64,000 bases of DNA from RUG708 sp050946535 (GCA_050946535.1 JBMNUZ010000007.1:29347-93346); one strand, 5' to 3'; positions 15,866-24,734 are shown, counted from the first letter of the stretch. Program-made: numbers and translations. Notes: generated by a model not told the origin, from the letters alone.

Positions 15866-16181
15866 TCGGCATTTGCAGTCTGCAGAGTTCTGTTTTCTTT
15901 CCGGCTTGACGGAGAGGTTTCAGAAAGGAAGCTGATGGCAATATTAAAAAACGTTGAGAAATGATCGAATAAGCAAAATTAGAAATTAAACTGGGAATGC
16001 GCTCCGGATTTTTCCGGAGCGCTTTTTCGTTCAGAAAACAGGAGCGCACCGCTGCCCCGGTTTGTTTTTATTGGCACACAATGACCCGGATAAAGGCGGA
16101 ATTCCCGCTCCGCATGGTATAATATCTACAATATTATGTGAGACAATTATTTGAGTGATATTCACGGATTGGAGGCAGCGA
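15866..16181 (+). other. 316-bp spacer before the rubredoxin fusion gene
   Basis: No gene. It contains the terminator at 15999-16027 and a TATAAT (16118-16123) that may be the -10 of the next gene, with no clear -35. Confidence 0.5.
15999..16027 (+). terminator. terminator after the transglycosylase
   Basis: GCGCTCCGG (15999-16007) pairs perfectly with CCGGAGCGC (16014-16022), followed by five T. Confidence 0.92.
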
Positions 16182-17609
16182 ATGGCTGTATATAAATGCC
16201 GCGTATGCGGATATATATTCGACGAAGAAAAAGAAGGCAGAAGCATTGACGAACTGGAGAAATGCCCGGTGTGCGGCGCGCCGCGGACAGAGTTTGAACT
16301 GCTGGCGGCGGATGAAGCGTCTGCAGCTGCCAGGACGGAAGCGGAGGCAATCGCTGCAGCCGATGGAGCAGGAGGCGCGCCGGTCGATCTTTCGTACGAT
16401 CCTGCGACGGCGAGGCACGACGAATCGATCAGATACATGGAAGAAATTCATCAGATGGCTGTCACAGGAAAGAGCATCAGCGGGGCTATGGGAGTCAGAA
16501 TGCCGATGCCGGGATTCGACGATATACTCATACTCGGCGCGCAGCTCAATCCCGCGCCGCTGCTGGACGACGAGCCGGTCAGCACGATGACGGTCATCGG
16601 AAAGAATGCCAAGCGCCCTATGATTCTGAGCATGCCGGTGTATGTTTCTCATATGTCGTTCGGAGCGCTCTCGAAGGAGATGAAGACGGCGCTCGCTGCG
16701 GGAGCAGCGGCGGCAGGCACGGCCGACTGCAGCGGCGAGGGAGGAATTCTCCCCGAGGAGATGGAGGCTGCTCATAAATTCATTTTCGAGTACGTGCCTA
16801 ACAAATACAGCGTTACCGACGAAAACCTCAGAAATTCAGACGCAATCGAGATAAAGATAGGCCAGGGGACAAAGCCGGGCATGGGCGGCCACCTGCCGGG
16901 CAGCAAAGTCACTCCCGAGATTGCGAAAGCGAGAAACAAGCCGGTGGGACAGGATGTAAAAAGCCCTTCGAAGTTTCCTGAAATAAACACCAGAGAAGAC
17001 CTCAGGGATCTTGTGAGCAGCCTGAGGGAACGCTCCGACGGAAGACCTGTCGGGATCAAGATAGCGGCAGGCCACATCGAAAAAGACCTCGAATACTGTC
17101 TGTTCGCAGAACCTGATTTCGTCACGATAGACGGCAGAGGAGGAGCAACAGGATCGAGTCCTCTGTTCCTTCGCGATTCGTCGAGCATTCCGACCGTATA
17201 TGCGCTGGCGAGGGCGAGAAAATACCTCGACGAGATGAACTCCGATATAGAGCTCGTGATAACAGGCGGGCTGCGTTCGTCTGGAGACATCGCGAAGGCG
17301 ATAGCCATGGGAGCGGATGCGGTGGCAGTTGCGAGCGCGCCTCTCATCGCGGCCGGATGCCAGCAGTACAGGATATGCGGGAGCGGCAGATGCCCTGTCG
17401 GGGCGGCGACACAGGATCCCGAGCTCAGGAAGCGTCTGGACGTCGGCAAGGCGGCGGCCAGAGTCGCAAATTATTTCAACGTCATCAAGTCAGAGCTCGA
17501 GACGTTTGCGAGGGTGACGGGCCACCATGATATCCATGAACTCGGTTACAGCGATATAGTGACCATAAGCCGCGAGATATCGGAATATACGCCTGTCAGA
17601 CACGCGTAA
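16182..17609 (+). CDS. rubredoxin-glutamate synthase (FMN domain) fusion
   Basis: 475 residues. The first 40 residues are a rubredoxin-type module with C6/C9 (CRVCGY) and C28/C31 (CPVCGA). After an Ala-rich linker (to about 75) comes the FMN/Fe-S central domain of glutamate synthase: SHMSFGALSKE, GQGTKPGMGGHLPG, RGGATGSSP, GGLRSSGDIAKA, and the [3Fe-4S] cysteines near CQQYRICGSGRCPVGAATQ. There is no glutaminase domain, so it resembles archaeal/clostridial GltS-like proteins that need a separate amidotransferase or ammonium, with rubredoxin or ferredoxin as electron donor. The true GltBD pair is at 28064-34114. ATTGGAGGCAGCGA sets the start. Confidence 0.88.
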   Translation: MAVYKCRVCGYIFDEEKEGRSIDELEKCPVCGAPRTEFELLAADEASAAARTEAEAIAAADGAGGAPVDLSYDPATARHDESIRYMEEIHQMAVTGKSISGAMGVRMPMPGFDDILILGAQLNPAPLLDDEPVSTMTVIGKNAKRPMILSMPVYVSHMSFGALSKEMKTALAAGAAAAGTADCSGEGGILPEEMEAAHKFIFEYVPNKYSVTDENLRNSDAIEIKIGQGTKPGMGGHLPGSKVTPEIAKARNKPVGQDVKSPSKFPEINTREDLRDLVSSLRERSDGRPVGIKIAAGHIEKDLEYCLFAEPDFVTIDGRGGATGSSPLFLRDSSSIPTVYALARARKYLDEMNSDIELVITGGLRSSGDIAKAIAMGADAVAVASAPLIAAGCQQYRICGSGRCPVGAATQDPELRKRLDVGKAAARVANYFNVIKSELETFARVTGHHDIHELGYSDIVTISREISEYTPVRHA

Positions 17610-18024
17610 CGGGCATATGCGATGCTTCGTGTGCACCTGCGCAGACCAAAAGTCATGAGCAGCCGCGGCAGCGTGATTCCGGACTGCAGGCATGGACTTT
17701 GTGAAAATAGTATCCTGCGGTGTGAAGGAGTTTTCCCGATGTCTGCGTGATTTGTACCGTTCGATGGAATATCAGGCGGTATTGCGTGCAGTGCCGCCGG
17801 AACAGCAGACTGTTATCAAGACGGTTATGCGGAAGTGGCATCATGGCGGGCCGGCAGATAATCAATGCTTGTTAAAAATTTATTAGAATAAACAATTGTT
17901 AATCTATTAATGTGATATAATATCACCGTTAGAGATAGTTAGTTTGCAAATATTTTGCATAAAGAACTTATTTTGAAATGTAGTGTATATGCGGCAAAGA
18001 TTTATCACTTTGCGGAGGATCATT
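17610..18024 (+). other. 415-bp spacer before the CoA-transferase
   Basis: I see no believable gene; a 64-codon open frame at 17692-17886 lacks family features. The last 130 bases hold the promoter, a Rex-like site and a 15-bp palindrome. Confidence 0.5.
17896..17926 (+). promoter_or_regulatory. Rex-like site, -10 box and palindrome of the CoA-transferase promoter
   Basis: TTGTTAA-TCTA-TTAATGT (17896-17913) matches 11 of 14 fixed positions of the Rex operator TTGTTAA-N4-TTAACAA; its left arm is perfect. It is followed at once by the perfect palindrome GTGATAT-A-ATATCAC (17912-17926), which contains TATAAT (17916-17921). A -35 is weak (CAATTG, 17893-17898). Control by a repressor at this spot would block RNA polymerase. 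Confidence 0.5.
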
Positions 18025-19392
18025 ATGAGCAGTTCTAATTTTTTTACGACAAAGGCAGATCTTAAGAGCGAGTACCAGAGAAAGCTCGTCTCAGCGGACG
18101 AAGCAGTTAAGGTTGTCAAGTCCGGAGACAAAGTACATCTTGGAGGGTTCGGTGGAATATGCCGCGATCTCGAGGCGGCTCTGGCGCGCAGAGTCGACGA
18201 GCTCGAAGATGTAACTCTTTACAGCACATTGTGGAGCCTTCCGGGAACTTACAAAACACTCGAGGCTGACAAGACAGGAGAACATTTCAAGCTTTTCTCT
18301 ACTCACATGAGCAAGAAGGACCGTGTAATAAACAAGAGAGGCCAGGCGTGGTTCGTTCCTATCCTGTTCCACGAAGGTAACAAGAACTATAGGGAAAACT
18401 ACGATCTCAACGTAGCTTTCGTCATGACGGGTCCTATCGACAAACACGGCAATTTCAATTTCGGAATAACTAATGCCGAACAAAGAGGCATCATAGATAA
18501 CGCGGATATAGTAATACTCGAGGCTAACAGAGCCATGCCGCGCTGCCACGGAATAGATCAGATGGTCAACATATCTGAAGTCGACTACGTGGTAGACGCG
18601 AACTATCCGCTGCCTGAGCTCCCGATCAGAGAGCCTAAGCCTGAGGAAGCCAAGATAGCGGAATACATTCTTCCGCTCATAGAGGAAGGATCGTGCCTGC
18701 AGCTCGGCATAGGCGCCATCCCGAATCATCTGGGCGAGCTGATCAACCAGACGGATCTCGGCAATTTCAGCGTTCATACGGAAATGCTCGTCGATTCTTT
18801 CGTAGATATGTACGAAGCAGGCAAGATCACCGGAGGCAAGTCGAGAGATCACGGCAAGATGGTCTACACATTCGCACTCGGCACGAAGAAGCTGTACGAC
18901 TTCCTCGACGATAATCCGATCTGCTGCAGCGGACCGGTCAATTACGTAAACGACATGGACGTAATAGGTTCAATAGACAAGATGGTATCGGTAAATGCGT
19001 GTCTGCAGATAGATCTTTACGGCCAGGTAAACGCCGAATCCATAGGACCGCTTCATATAAGCGGAACAGGCGGCATGCTCGATTTCGTCGAAGGCGCTTT
19101 CATGAGCAATGGAGGCAAGAGTATCATATGCACTCCTTCGACAAAGACCCTCAAGGACGGGACTGTCGAATCGCTCATTCTTCCTTATATGCAGCCGGGT
19201 TCGATAGTAAGCTGCCCGAGAGCATCCGTAATGTATCTCGTCACTGAGTACGGCATCGCTTATATGAAGGGCAAATCGACGTGGGAGAGAGCCGAGCAGA
19301 TCATAAATCTGGCTCATCCTGACTACCGCGAGGATCTCATAAAAGCGGCCGAGAAACAGGGTATCTGGAGACAGTCGAGCAAGCTCATCTAG
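18025..19392 (+). CDS. acetyl-CoA hydrolase/transferase family, butyrate-type CoA-transferase
   Basis: 455 residues, two Rossmann-like halves of the Cat1/AbfT/But group, which swap CoA between acetate and butyrate, 4-hydroxybutyrate or similar acids. GIGAIPNHLG (228-237) is the CoA-binding loop, and E253 in SVHTEML aligns with the glutamate that forms the CoA thioester (E238 in AbfT, E294 in AarC, from memory of the family). GQVNAESIG and GTGGMLDFVEGA follow. The start at 18025 has TGCGGAGGATCATT; an ATG at 17983 has none. GCAAAG/CTTTGC (17994-17999 with 18008-18013) makes a hairpin ending directly at the GGAGG and could modulate translation. Its acid substrate is not decidable here. Confidence 0.88.
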   Translation: MSSSNFFTTKADLKSEYQRKLVSADEAVKVVKSGDKVHLGGFGGICRDLEAALARRVDELEDVTLYSTLWSLPGTYKTLEADKTGEHFKLFSTHMSKKDRVINKRGQAWFVPILFHEGNKNYRENYDLNVAFVMTGPIDKHGNFNFGITNAEQRGIIDNADIVILEANRAMPRCHGIDQMVNISEVDYVVDANYPLPELPIREPKPEEAKIAEYILPLIEEGSCLQLGIGAIPNHLGELINQTDLGNFSVHTEMLVDSFVDMYEAGKITGGKSRDHGKMVYTFALGTKKLYDFLDDNPICCSGPVNYVNDMDVIGSIDKMVSVNACLQIDLYGQVNAESIGPLHISGTGGMLDFVEGAFMSNGGKSIICTPSTKTLKDGTVESLILPYMQPGSIVSCPRASVMYLVTEYGIAYMKGKSTWERAEQIINLAHPDYREDLIKAAEKQGIWRQSSKLI

Positions 19393-19464
19393 CAGAGAAA
19401 TATTATGCAATACGGTTTCAGACGTTGACTTACGATGCTGATGCCACGAGATGACATACAGCTT

Positions 19465-19535
19465 CAAGATCGCGTAAATTCAAGATCGTAAATTCGAGAT
19501 TGTAAATTCGAAATCGTAATAATCAAGATCGTAAA
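19465..19535 (+). repeat. degenerate 14-15-bp tandem repeat
   Basis: Five consecutive units related to AAGATCGTAAATTC run from 19465 to 19535 between the CoA-transferase stop and the terminator. Confidence 0.8.
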
Positions 19536-19537
19536 AA

Positions 19538-19563
19538 AGCCGGTCCTTTTAAAAGGACCGGCT
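19538..19563. terminator. bidirectional terminator between converging genes
   Basis: AGCCGGTCCTTTT (19538-19550) is the exact reverse complement of AAAAGGACCGGCT (19551-19563). The poly-A before and T-run after let it serve both the CoA-transferase and the minus-strand symporter. Confidence 0.85.
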
Positions 19564-19634
19564 GAATTTTTATGTTTATTTATAACTGTATCGATAAAGG
19601 CGTCCGCCGCATTTATTCTAAATTCTAAATACAG

Positions 19635-21014
19635 TCATCGGGATGCGATAACCGGAATTTCCGTGTTATCGGCTTCATCAATATGTTTGATATAGTACCC
19701 GCCTTCCCTTGCAATGATTCCTGAAAGTGCTATCATACCTATTACGTTTGGTATAACCATGAGTCCGTTCAGTATATCTGCGATGTTCCATACGAGGTCG
19801 AGTTCGATGACCGATCCTACGAATGACATTGCTACGAAGAGGAATTTGTACGGCAGAATGACCTTCGAACCGAGCAGGTATTCAGCGCCTCTCTCACCGT
19901 AGTACGACCATCCGAGGAGAGTCGAGAATGCGAAGAGCGCGAGCGCTATAGTTATCAACGGTTTGCCCAGAACAGGGATCTGTCCGAATACTGTGAATGT
20001 GAGGACTGTCTTGTCGGCAAGTGTAGATCCGAGTGAAGGGTCCTTGAGGACTGAAGATACGAGTGTGAGTCCTGACAGTGCGCAGATGACTATTGTATCC
20101 CAGAAAGTACCTGTCATTGAAACGAGAGCCTGTCTTGCAGGGTTCTTTGTCTTTGCAGCAGCTGCTACCAGTGGAGCGGAACCCATACCAGATTCATTGG
20201 AGAAGAGGCCTCGAGCACATCCATAACGGATAGCCTGACCAACTGCGAAACCGGCGAGTCCGCCGAATCCAGCCTTCGGAGTAAATGCAGACTGGCAGAT
20301 GAGCACGATTGCAGGTCCTACGAATCTTCCGTTCATGATGAGGATGATTGCACATCCGGCTACGTAAAACAGAGCCATGAACGGTACGAGCAGACTGCAG
20401 ACTCTTGTTATCGACTTAACTCCGCCGATGATTACGATGCCGAGCAGCAGCGCTACGAATATTCCTGTAATCCATACCGGAATTCCGAAGTTCTGCGAGA
20501 AGGCTGTCGAAATCGAGTTCGCCTGAGTCATGCATCCGATACCAAACGCTGCAAGCGCTGCGAATAAAGCGAAGAGAATGGCCAGCCATTTCTGGTGGAG
20601 TCCTCTTTCGAGGGCGTACATCGCGCCTCCGAGCATACGTCCGTCTTCGGTCTGGACTCTGTATTTAACGGACATATATGATTCGCCGTATTTTGATGCC
20701 ATACCGAATACACCGGTGAGCCACATCCAGAGGATTGCTCCAGGACCGCCGGAGATAAGTGCTGTAGATACACCGACGATATTTCCTGTACCGATCGTAG
20801 CCGCGAGCGCCGTCGCCAGAGCTCCGAACTGGGATACTTCGCCTGTGCCTTCCGGATCAGGCGTCACTGAAAGTTTTATGCCTTTGAAAACATGTTTCTG
20901 AACGAAGCCTGTTCTTATAGTCATAAAGATGTGGGTGCCTAACAGAATAACGATCAGTGGTATGCCCCACAGGATGCCATCTATGGTACTGACGGCATTA
21001 GCAAAAGCTTCCAT
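19635..21014 (-). CDS. sodium:alanine symporter family (AGCS) transporter
   Basis: 459 residues, about 11 hydrophobic helices, amino acid carrier protein AlsT/DagA type, which brings in alanine, glycine or glutamine with sodium. The AGCS signature region includes ATALAATIGTGNIVGVSTAL and GGPGAILWMWLTGVFGMASKYGE; FSNESGMGSAPLVAAAA is typical of the middle helices. The ATG at 21014 has GGAGGGAAAAAGT; a longer frame reaching 21104 would cover the promoter. The gene converges on the CoA-transferase and carries two tandem dyads upstream. Confidence 0.93.
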   Translation of the reverse strand: MEAFANAVSTIDGILWGIPLIVILLGTHIFMTIRTGFVQKHVFKGIKLSVTPDPEGTGEVSQFGALATALAATIGTGNIVGVSTALISGGPGAILWMWLTGVFGMASKYGESYMSVKYRVQTEDGRMLGGAMYALERGLHQKWLAILFALFAALAAFGIGCMTQANSISTAFSQNFGIPVWITGIFVALLLGIVIIGGVKSITRVCSLLVPFMALFYVAGCAIILIMNGRFVGPAIVLICQSAFTPKAGFGGLAGFAVGQAIRYGCARGLFSNESGMGSAPLVAAAAKTKNPARQALVSMTGTFWDTIVICALSGLTLVSSVLKDPSLGSTLADKTVLTFTVFGQIPVLGKPLITIALALFAFSTLLGWSYYGERGAEYLLGSKVILPYKFLFVAMSFVGSVIELDLVWNIADILNGLMVIPNVIGMIALSGIIAREGGYYIKHIDEADNTEIPVIASR

Positions 21015-21066
21015 ACTTTTTCCCTCCAATATCCTTTCCAAAGCAGAAATAACTATAAAAAAAAAT

Positions 21067-21110
21067 AAGTGCGTGCACTTCACACTACATTGTATAAAGT
21101 GCATACATTT
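21067..21110 (-). promoter_or_regulatory. tandem 14-bp dyads in the symporter promoter
   Basis: AAGTGC-GT-GCACTT (21067-21080) and AAGTGC-AT-ACATTT (21097-21110) lie exactly 30 bp apart, three helical turns. On the minus strand a likely -10 (TACAAT) sits between them at 21089-21094. They look like a pair of repressor or activator sites for an unidentified regulator. Confidence 0.5.
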
Positions 21111-21352
21111 TTAAAACCATATACATTATGACTCGAAAAGCAGGTACTGTCAAATTTCCTTTCATTGAAATGACATTTTAACCAAAATTATTTTTGCCAG
21201 AATAAAATAAACAGGGAATTATATTTCGGACTTTATCGCGTTATATCGATAAAATGCATGGTAAATTGAAAAATAACAGTAAATAATATGAAATTTTTCG
21301 TATTGATTTTTATATAGATAATAGGTATAATAAGTCTCGTTCTAATGAACTG

Positions 21353-21429
21353 CGAGGTGTGGCTCAGCTTGGTAGAGCGTTGCGTTCGGGACGCAAAGGC
21401 CGCTGGTTCAAATCCAGTCACCTCGACCA
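21353..21429 (+). tRNA. tRNA-Pro (anticodon CGG)
   Basis: 77 bases including an encoded CCA. The acceptor CGAGGTG (21353-21359) pairs with CACCTCG (21419-21425). The anticodon stem TTGCG/CGCAA encloses TTCGGGA, giving anticodon CGG at 21387-21389. The T-arm is GCTGG-TTCAAAT-CCAGT. It reads the CCG codon. It stands alone between the symporter and MATE genes. Confidence 0.96.
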
Positions 21430-21445
21430 GATTACGGCCGCTTAT

Positions 21446-21485
21446 GCCGGTGAGAATTCACCGGCAGAGGTGGCTTTCTTTATAT
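21446..21485 (+). terminator. terminator of the tRNA gene
   Basis: GCCGGTGA (21446-21453) pairs with TCACCGGC (21458-21465) around GAAT. A looser T-rich tail (CTTTCTTTATATTTA) starts 10 bases on. Confidence 0.55.
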
Positions 21486-21541
21486 TTATACTTTCTGTAT
21501 ACTAATAATAGTATACAGTCCGTTATATCGACAGATTGAAG

Positions 21542-21578
21542 ACAGCTTTCGGCACCGGGGCCGGCAGGCTGTTTTTTT
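21542..21578 (+). terminator. terminator-like hairpin abutting the MATE gene
   Basis: ACAGC (21542-21546) pairs with GCTGT (21568-21572) around a GC-rich interior, followed by seven T. The T-run ends 16 bases before the MATE start codon. Confidence 0.6.
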
Positions 21579-21593
21579 GTAAGGGGTTTTACC

Positions 21594-22958
21594 ATGAGAA
21601 GAGAGAAGAGAGCGGGAGCCGGCGGCGAAGTCGACATGATTCATGGTCCGCTCGGAGGAAAGATATTCATGTTTGCCCTTCCTGTAGCCCTTACAGGAAT
21701 ACTGCAGCAGCTGTTCAACTCGGCTGACGTGGCGGTCGTAGGACAGTTCGTCGGCAAGGAGGCGATGGCTGCCGTCGGCAGCAACAGTCCTGTGATCGGG
21801 CTGCTGGTGAATCTGTTCGTCGGCGTTTCGCTCGGCGCAAATGTCGTCATTTCAATGGCTACAGGCGGCAGCGACGAGAAATCGGTCGGAAAAGCCGTGC
21901 ATACATCGATCGTCTTTTCCGTACTTGCAGGGTTTGCGATCATGATCGTCGGCGAGCTCATATCGAGACCGCTGCTGGAACTTATGGGAGTTCCGGACAA
22001 TATAATGGGCATGGCTCTGGCATATCTGAGAATTTACATGATCGGCCTGCCTGTCATCTTCCTGTACAACTTCGAGTCGGCTATATTCAGGAGCCACGGA
22101 GACACGAGAACGCCTCTGATATGCCTTGTCATCTCAGGCGTGCTGAACGTGATACTAAATCTCTTCTTCGTCATCGTAGCAGGAATGACGGCGGACGGCG
22201 TCGCGCTGGCCACGGTAATCGCCAACGGCGTCAGCTCTTTGCTGATGTTTGTATTCCTTCTGAAAAGCGACGGAATATACAAGGTGGAATTCAGAAAACT
22301 CCGCATCGATTTCAATATCCTGAGGAAGATTCTCAAGATAGGCCTTCCTGCCGGCCTGCAGGGAATGGTCTTTGCGATTTCGAATATAGTCGTCCAGTCT
22401 GCCATCAACAGTCTCGGTTCCGATATCATGGCGGCGTCGTCGGCTGCGCTGAACATCGAGATCATGGCATATTACATCGTCAATTCGTTCGGCCAGGCGT
22501 GCACGACTTTCACGGGACAGAACAGCGGAGCCAGGCAGATGGAAAGGTGCAGGAGAGTTCTCAAAATCAGCCTCGGCCAGGGGCTTCTCGCCTGTGTATT
22601 CATTTTCGTAGTCATGGTGCTCCCGGGCGAGTACATTCTCAGGATATTCAATTCGGATCCGGTCGTGACGAAGTACGGAATGATAAGACTCTACTGCATA
22701 GTAGGATTTGAATTTGTCAATATATTTATGGAAATCTTTTCGGGAACGCTGAGAGGCCACGGCTACTCGCTCGTTCCGGCGCTGGAGACACTCATCGGAG
22801 TGTGCGGTGTCAGGATATTATGGATATTTACCATTTTCCAGGCACACCACACGTTCGGTACGCTCATGGCGGTGTATCCGATAAGCTGGGCAGTGACTGC
22901 AGCAGCCATAATGATATATTACTGGACGAAGCGGAAAACAATCTACGGAATCGCATAG
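21594..22958 (+). CDS. MATE family efflux transporter
   Basis: 454 residues, 12 predicted membrane helices in two six-helix halves, typical multidrug and toxin extrusion (NorM/DinF superfamily) length. The first helix region PVALTGILQQLFNSADVAVVGQFVG matches the family, and the second half repeats it from about residue 240 (GLPAGLQGMVFAISNIVVQSAINSLG, given in parts). It exports cationic drugs or metabolites using sodium or protons. GTAAGGGGTTTTACC precedes the ATG. Substrate unknown. Confidence 0.93.
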   Translation: MRREKRAGAGGEVDMIHGPLGGKIFMFALPVALTGILQQLFNSADVAVVGQFVGKEAMAAVGSNSPVIGLLVNLFVGVSLGANVVISMATGGSDEKSVGKAVHTSIVFSVLAGFAIMIVGELISRPLLELMGVPDNIMGMALAYLRIYMIGLPVIFLYNFESAIFRSHGDTRTPLICLVISGVLNVILNLFFVIVAGMTADGVALATVIANGVSSLLMFVFLLKSDGIYKVEFRKLRIDFNILRKILKIGLPAGLQGMVFAISNIVVQSAINSLGSDIMAASSAALNIEIMAYYIVNSFGQACTTFTGQNSGARQMERCRRVLKISLGQGLLACVFIFVVMVLPGEYILRIFNSDPVVTKYGMIRLYCIVGFEFVNIFMEIFSGTLRGHGYSLVPALETLIGVCGVRILWIFTIFQAHHTFGTLMAVYPISWAVTAAAIMIYYWTKRKTIYGIA

Positions 22959-23351
22959 GAGATACCGGTGTTGTGAAGAATAACACTGGCATCAGCGGCA
23001 GCAGCACATGCGATGTGAATATTAAAGCACTGAAGCCCGGCGACTTATTTATTCAGCACAGGCGGACGGCAGAAATCGTGTGACTGCAAGCGGCTGGTGC
23101 ATCCCGCCGGAGTACAGAAGCACGGGATCATGCGTTAAATCTGATGCCAGGAGCAAAGCGAGGATCACGGGACGAGGATCGCTGATAACAGCAGAGGATC
23201 GCAGATAACAGTAGGATATAAATTATTTTCCGGAGTCAGACGGCGCATCATCGGGTATAATTATATTGCTGCGTATGCAGATTAATGTGGCGGCACGGGC
23301 GCAGACGCACTGGTGCTGCTTTTTGAAAGAGCCGGGAGGCTGTAACGATTT
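22959..23351 (+). other. 393-bp spacer between MATE and the FAD dehydrogenase
   Basis: No gene was found. It contains a short tandem repeat (23174-23213) and a TATAAT at 23256-23261 without a good -35. Confidence 0.5.
23174..23213 (+). repeat. 20-bp tandem repeat
   Basis: Two adjacent 20-bp units (23174-23193 and 23194-23213) built on GAGGATCGC-GATAACAG differ at two positions; a weaker GAGGATCACGG precedes them. Confidence 0.85.
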
Positions 23352-24734
23352 ATGAATGACAATAAATACGATATAATAATTGCGGGAGCCGGCGCCAGCG
23401 GCGTGTTCATGACATACGAGCTGACGAAGCTCGGTGTGAAGGCACGCGTGCTAATGCTTGAAAAGGGATCGCCTCTGGAGGAACGTATCTGCCCGATACA
23501 TCAGGGACTTACGGACACATGCATCAACTGCAAAACCTGCAGTATCATGAACGGTTACGGCGGCGCAGGGGCGCTTTCCGACGGTAAATACAACATTACG
23601 AACGAGTTCGGCGGAGATCTCTACAAGTATGTCGGAAGAGACGAGGCCATGAAGCTCATGCTCTACGTCGACAGCGTGCTCTGCGAGCTCGACGGCCACG
23701 AGGCCAGGCTCTATTCGACCAAGTCGTCGGATCTGAAGACTCTCGCGCTGAAGAACAATCTGCATCTTCTCGATGCCAAGGTAAGACATCTGGGTACAGA
23801 CCGCAACAGAAAGATTCTGGCAAAGGTCTACGATTACACCAAAGACAACATCGACATGAGGTTTTTCGACGCTGTCACGGACGTCGACAAAAAGGACGGA
23901 GTCTTTACGGTTAAGACGTCAAAGGGCGAGACTTTCACATGCGACAATCTCGTGCTCGCATCCGGAAGATCAGGCTCCGACTGGATGTCGTCGATATGCC
24001 GCAAATTCAATATAAAAATGAAGAGCAACAGGGTGGATATCGGAGTCAGGGTTGAGCTTCCTGCCGAGATCTTCAGGCACATAACGGACGAGGTCTACGA
24101 AAGCAAGCTCGTCTACAAGACTGACCAGTACAACGACATGGTCAGGACATTCTGCATGAATCCGTACGGCGAGGTGGTTTCTGAAAACACGAACGGCATC
24201 GTCACGGTAAATGGCCACAGCTACTCAGATCCGGCGCTCAGGACGGAAAACACGAACTTTGCGCTGCTCGTCACGAACCAGCTCACGGAGCCGTTCGACG
24301 ACAGCAACGAATACGGAGAATCGATCGCCAGGCTTTCGAATATGCTGGGCGGCGGAGTACTTCTGCAGCGCTTCGGCGATCTCGTGAAGGGCAGGAGAAG
24401 CTCGGAAAGACGCATGGAGAAGTGCTTCACGCGTCCTACTCTCAACGCTACGCCGGGTGACCTGAGCCTTGTAATTCCAAAACGCCAGCTCGACGACATC
24501 ATCGAGATGATATACGCGCTCGACAAGATCGCCCCGGGCACGGCAAACGAAGATACACTGCTTTACGGAGTGGAGGTCAAGTTCTACAATTCGAAGATCG
24601 AAGTAGACAACAATATGGAGACAAAAGTAAAAGGCATGTACGCGCTCGGAGACGGTTCGGGCGTCACGCATTCGCTTTCGCAGGCGTCGGCCAGCGGCGT
24701 ACTGCTTGCCAGAATACTGGCTGAAAAATACTGA
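23352..24734 (+). CDS. FAD-dependent dehydrogenase (COG2509-like)
   Basis: 460 residues. An N-terminal FAD-binding Rossmann motif IIIAGAGASGVFMTYEL (residues 8-24) and a C-terminal GDGSGVTHSLSQASASGVLLARIL that closes the FAD site. After residue 45 it has the cysteine-rich stretch CPIHQG..CINCKTC followed by NGYGGAGALSDGKYN, typical of the uncharacterised NAD(P)/FAD dehydrogenase group. The substrate is unknown. AGCCGGGAGGCTGTAACGATTT precedes the ATG. A mogA-like gene starts 37 bases later and is likely co-transcribed. Confidence 0.85.
   Translation: MNDNKYDIIIAGAGASGVFMTYELTKLGVKARVLMLEKGSPLEERICPIHQGLTDTCINCKTCSIMNGYGGAGALSDGKYNITNEFGGDLYKYVGRDEAMKLMLYVDSVLCELDGHEARLYSTKSSDLKTLALKNNLHLLDAKVRHLGTDRNRKILAKVYDYTKDNIDMRFFDAVTDVDKKDGVFTVKTSKGETFTCDNLVLASGRSGSDWMSSICRKFNIKMKSNRVDIGVRVELPAEIFRHITDEVYESKLVYKTDQYNDMVRTFCMNPYGEVVSENTNGIVTVNGHSYSDPALRTENTNFALLVTNQLTEPFDDSNEYGESIARLSNMLGGGVLLQRFGDLVKGRRSSERRMEKCFTRPTLNATPGDLSLVIPKRQLDDIIEMIYALDKIAPGTANEDTLLYGVEVKFYNSKIEVDNNMETKVKGMYALGDGSGVTHSLSQASASGVLLARILAEKY

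Noticed and set aside
17692..17886. 64-codon open frame before the CoA-transferase
   Set aside because: No family features, weak ribosome context, no neighbours to support it; treated as spacer.
19465..19535. CRISPR array
   Set aside because: Units are 13-20 bp, adjacent, degenerate and without unique spacers; no cas genes in the window.
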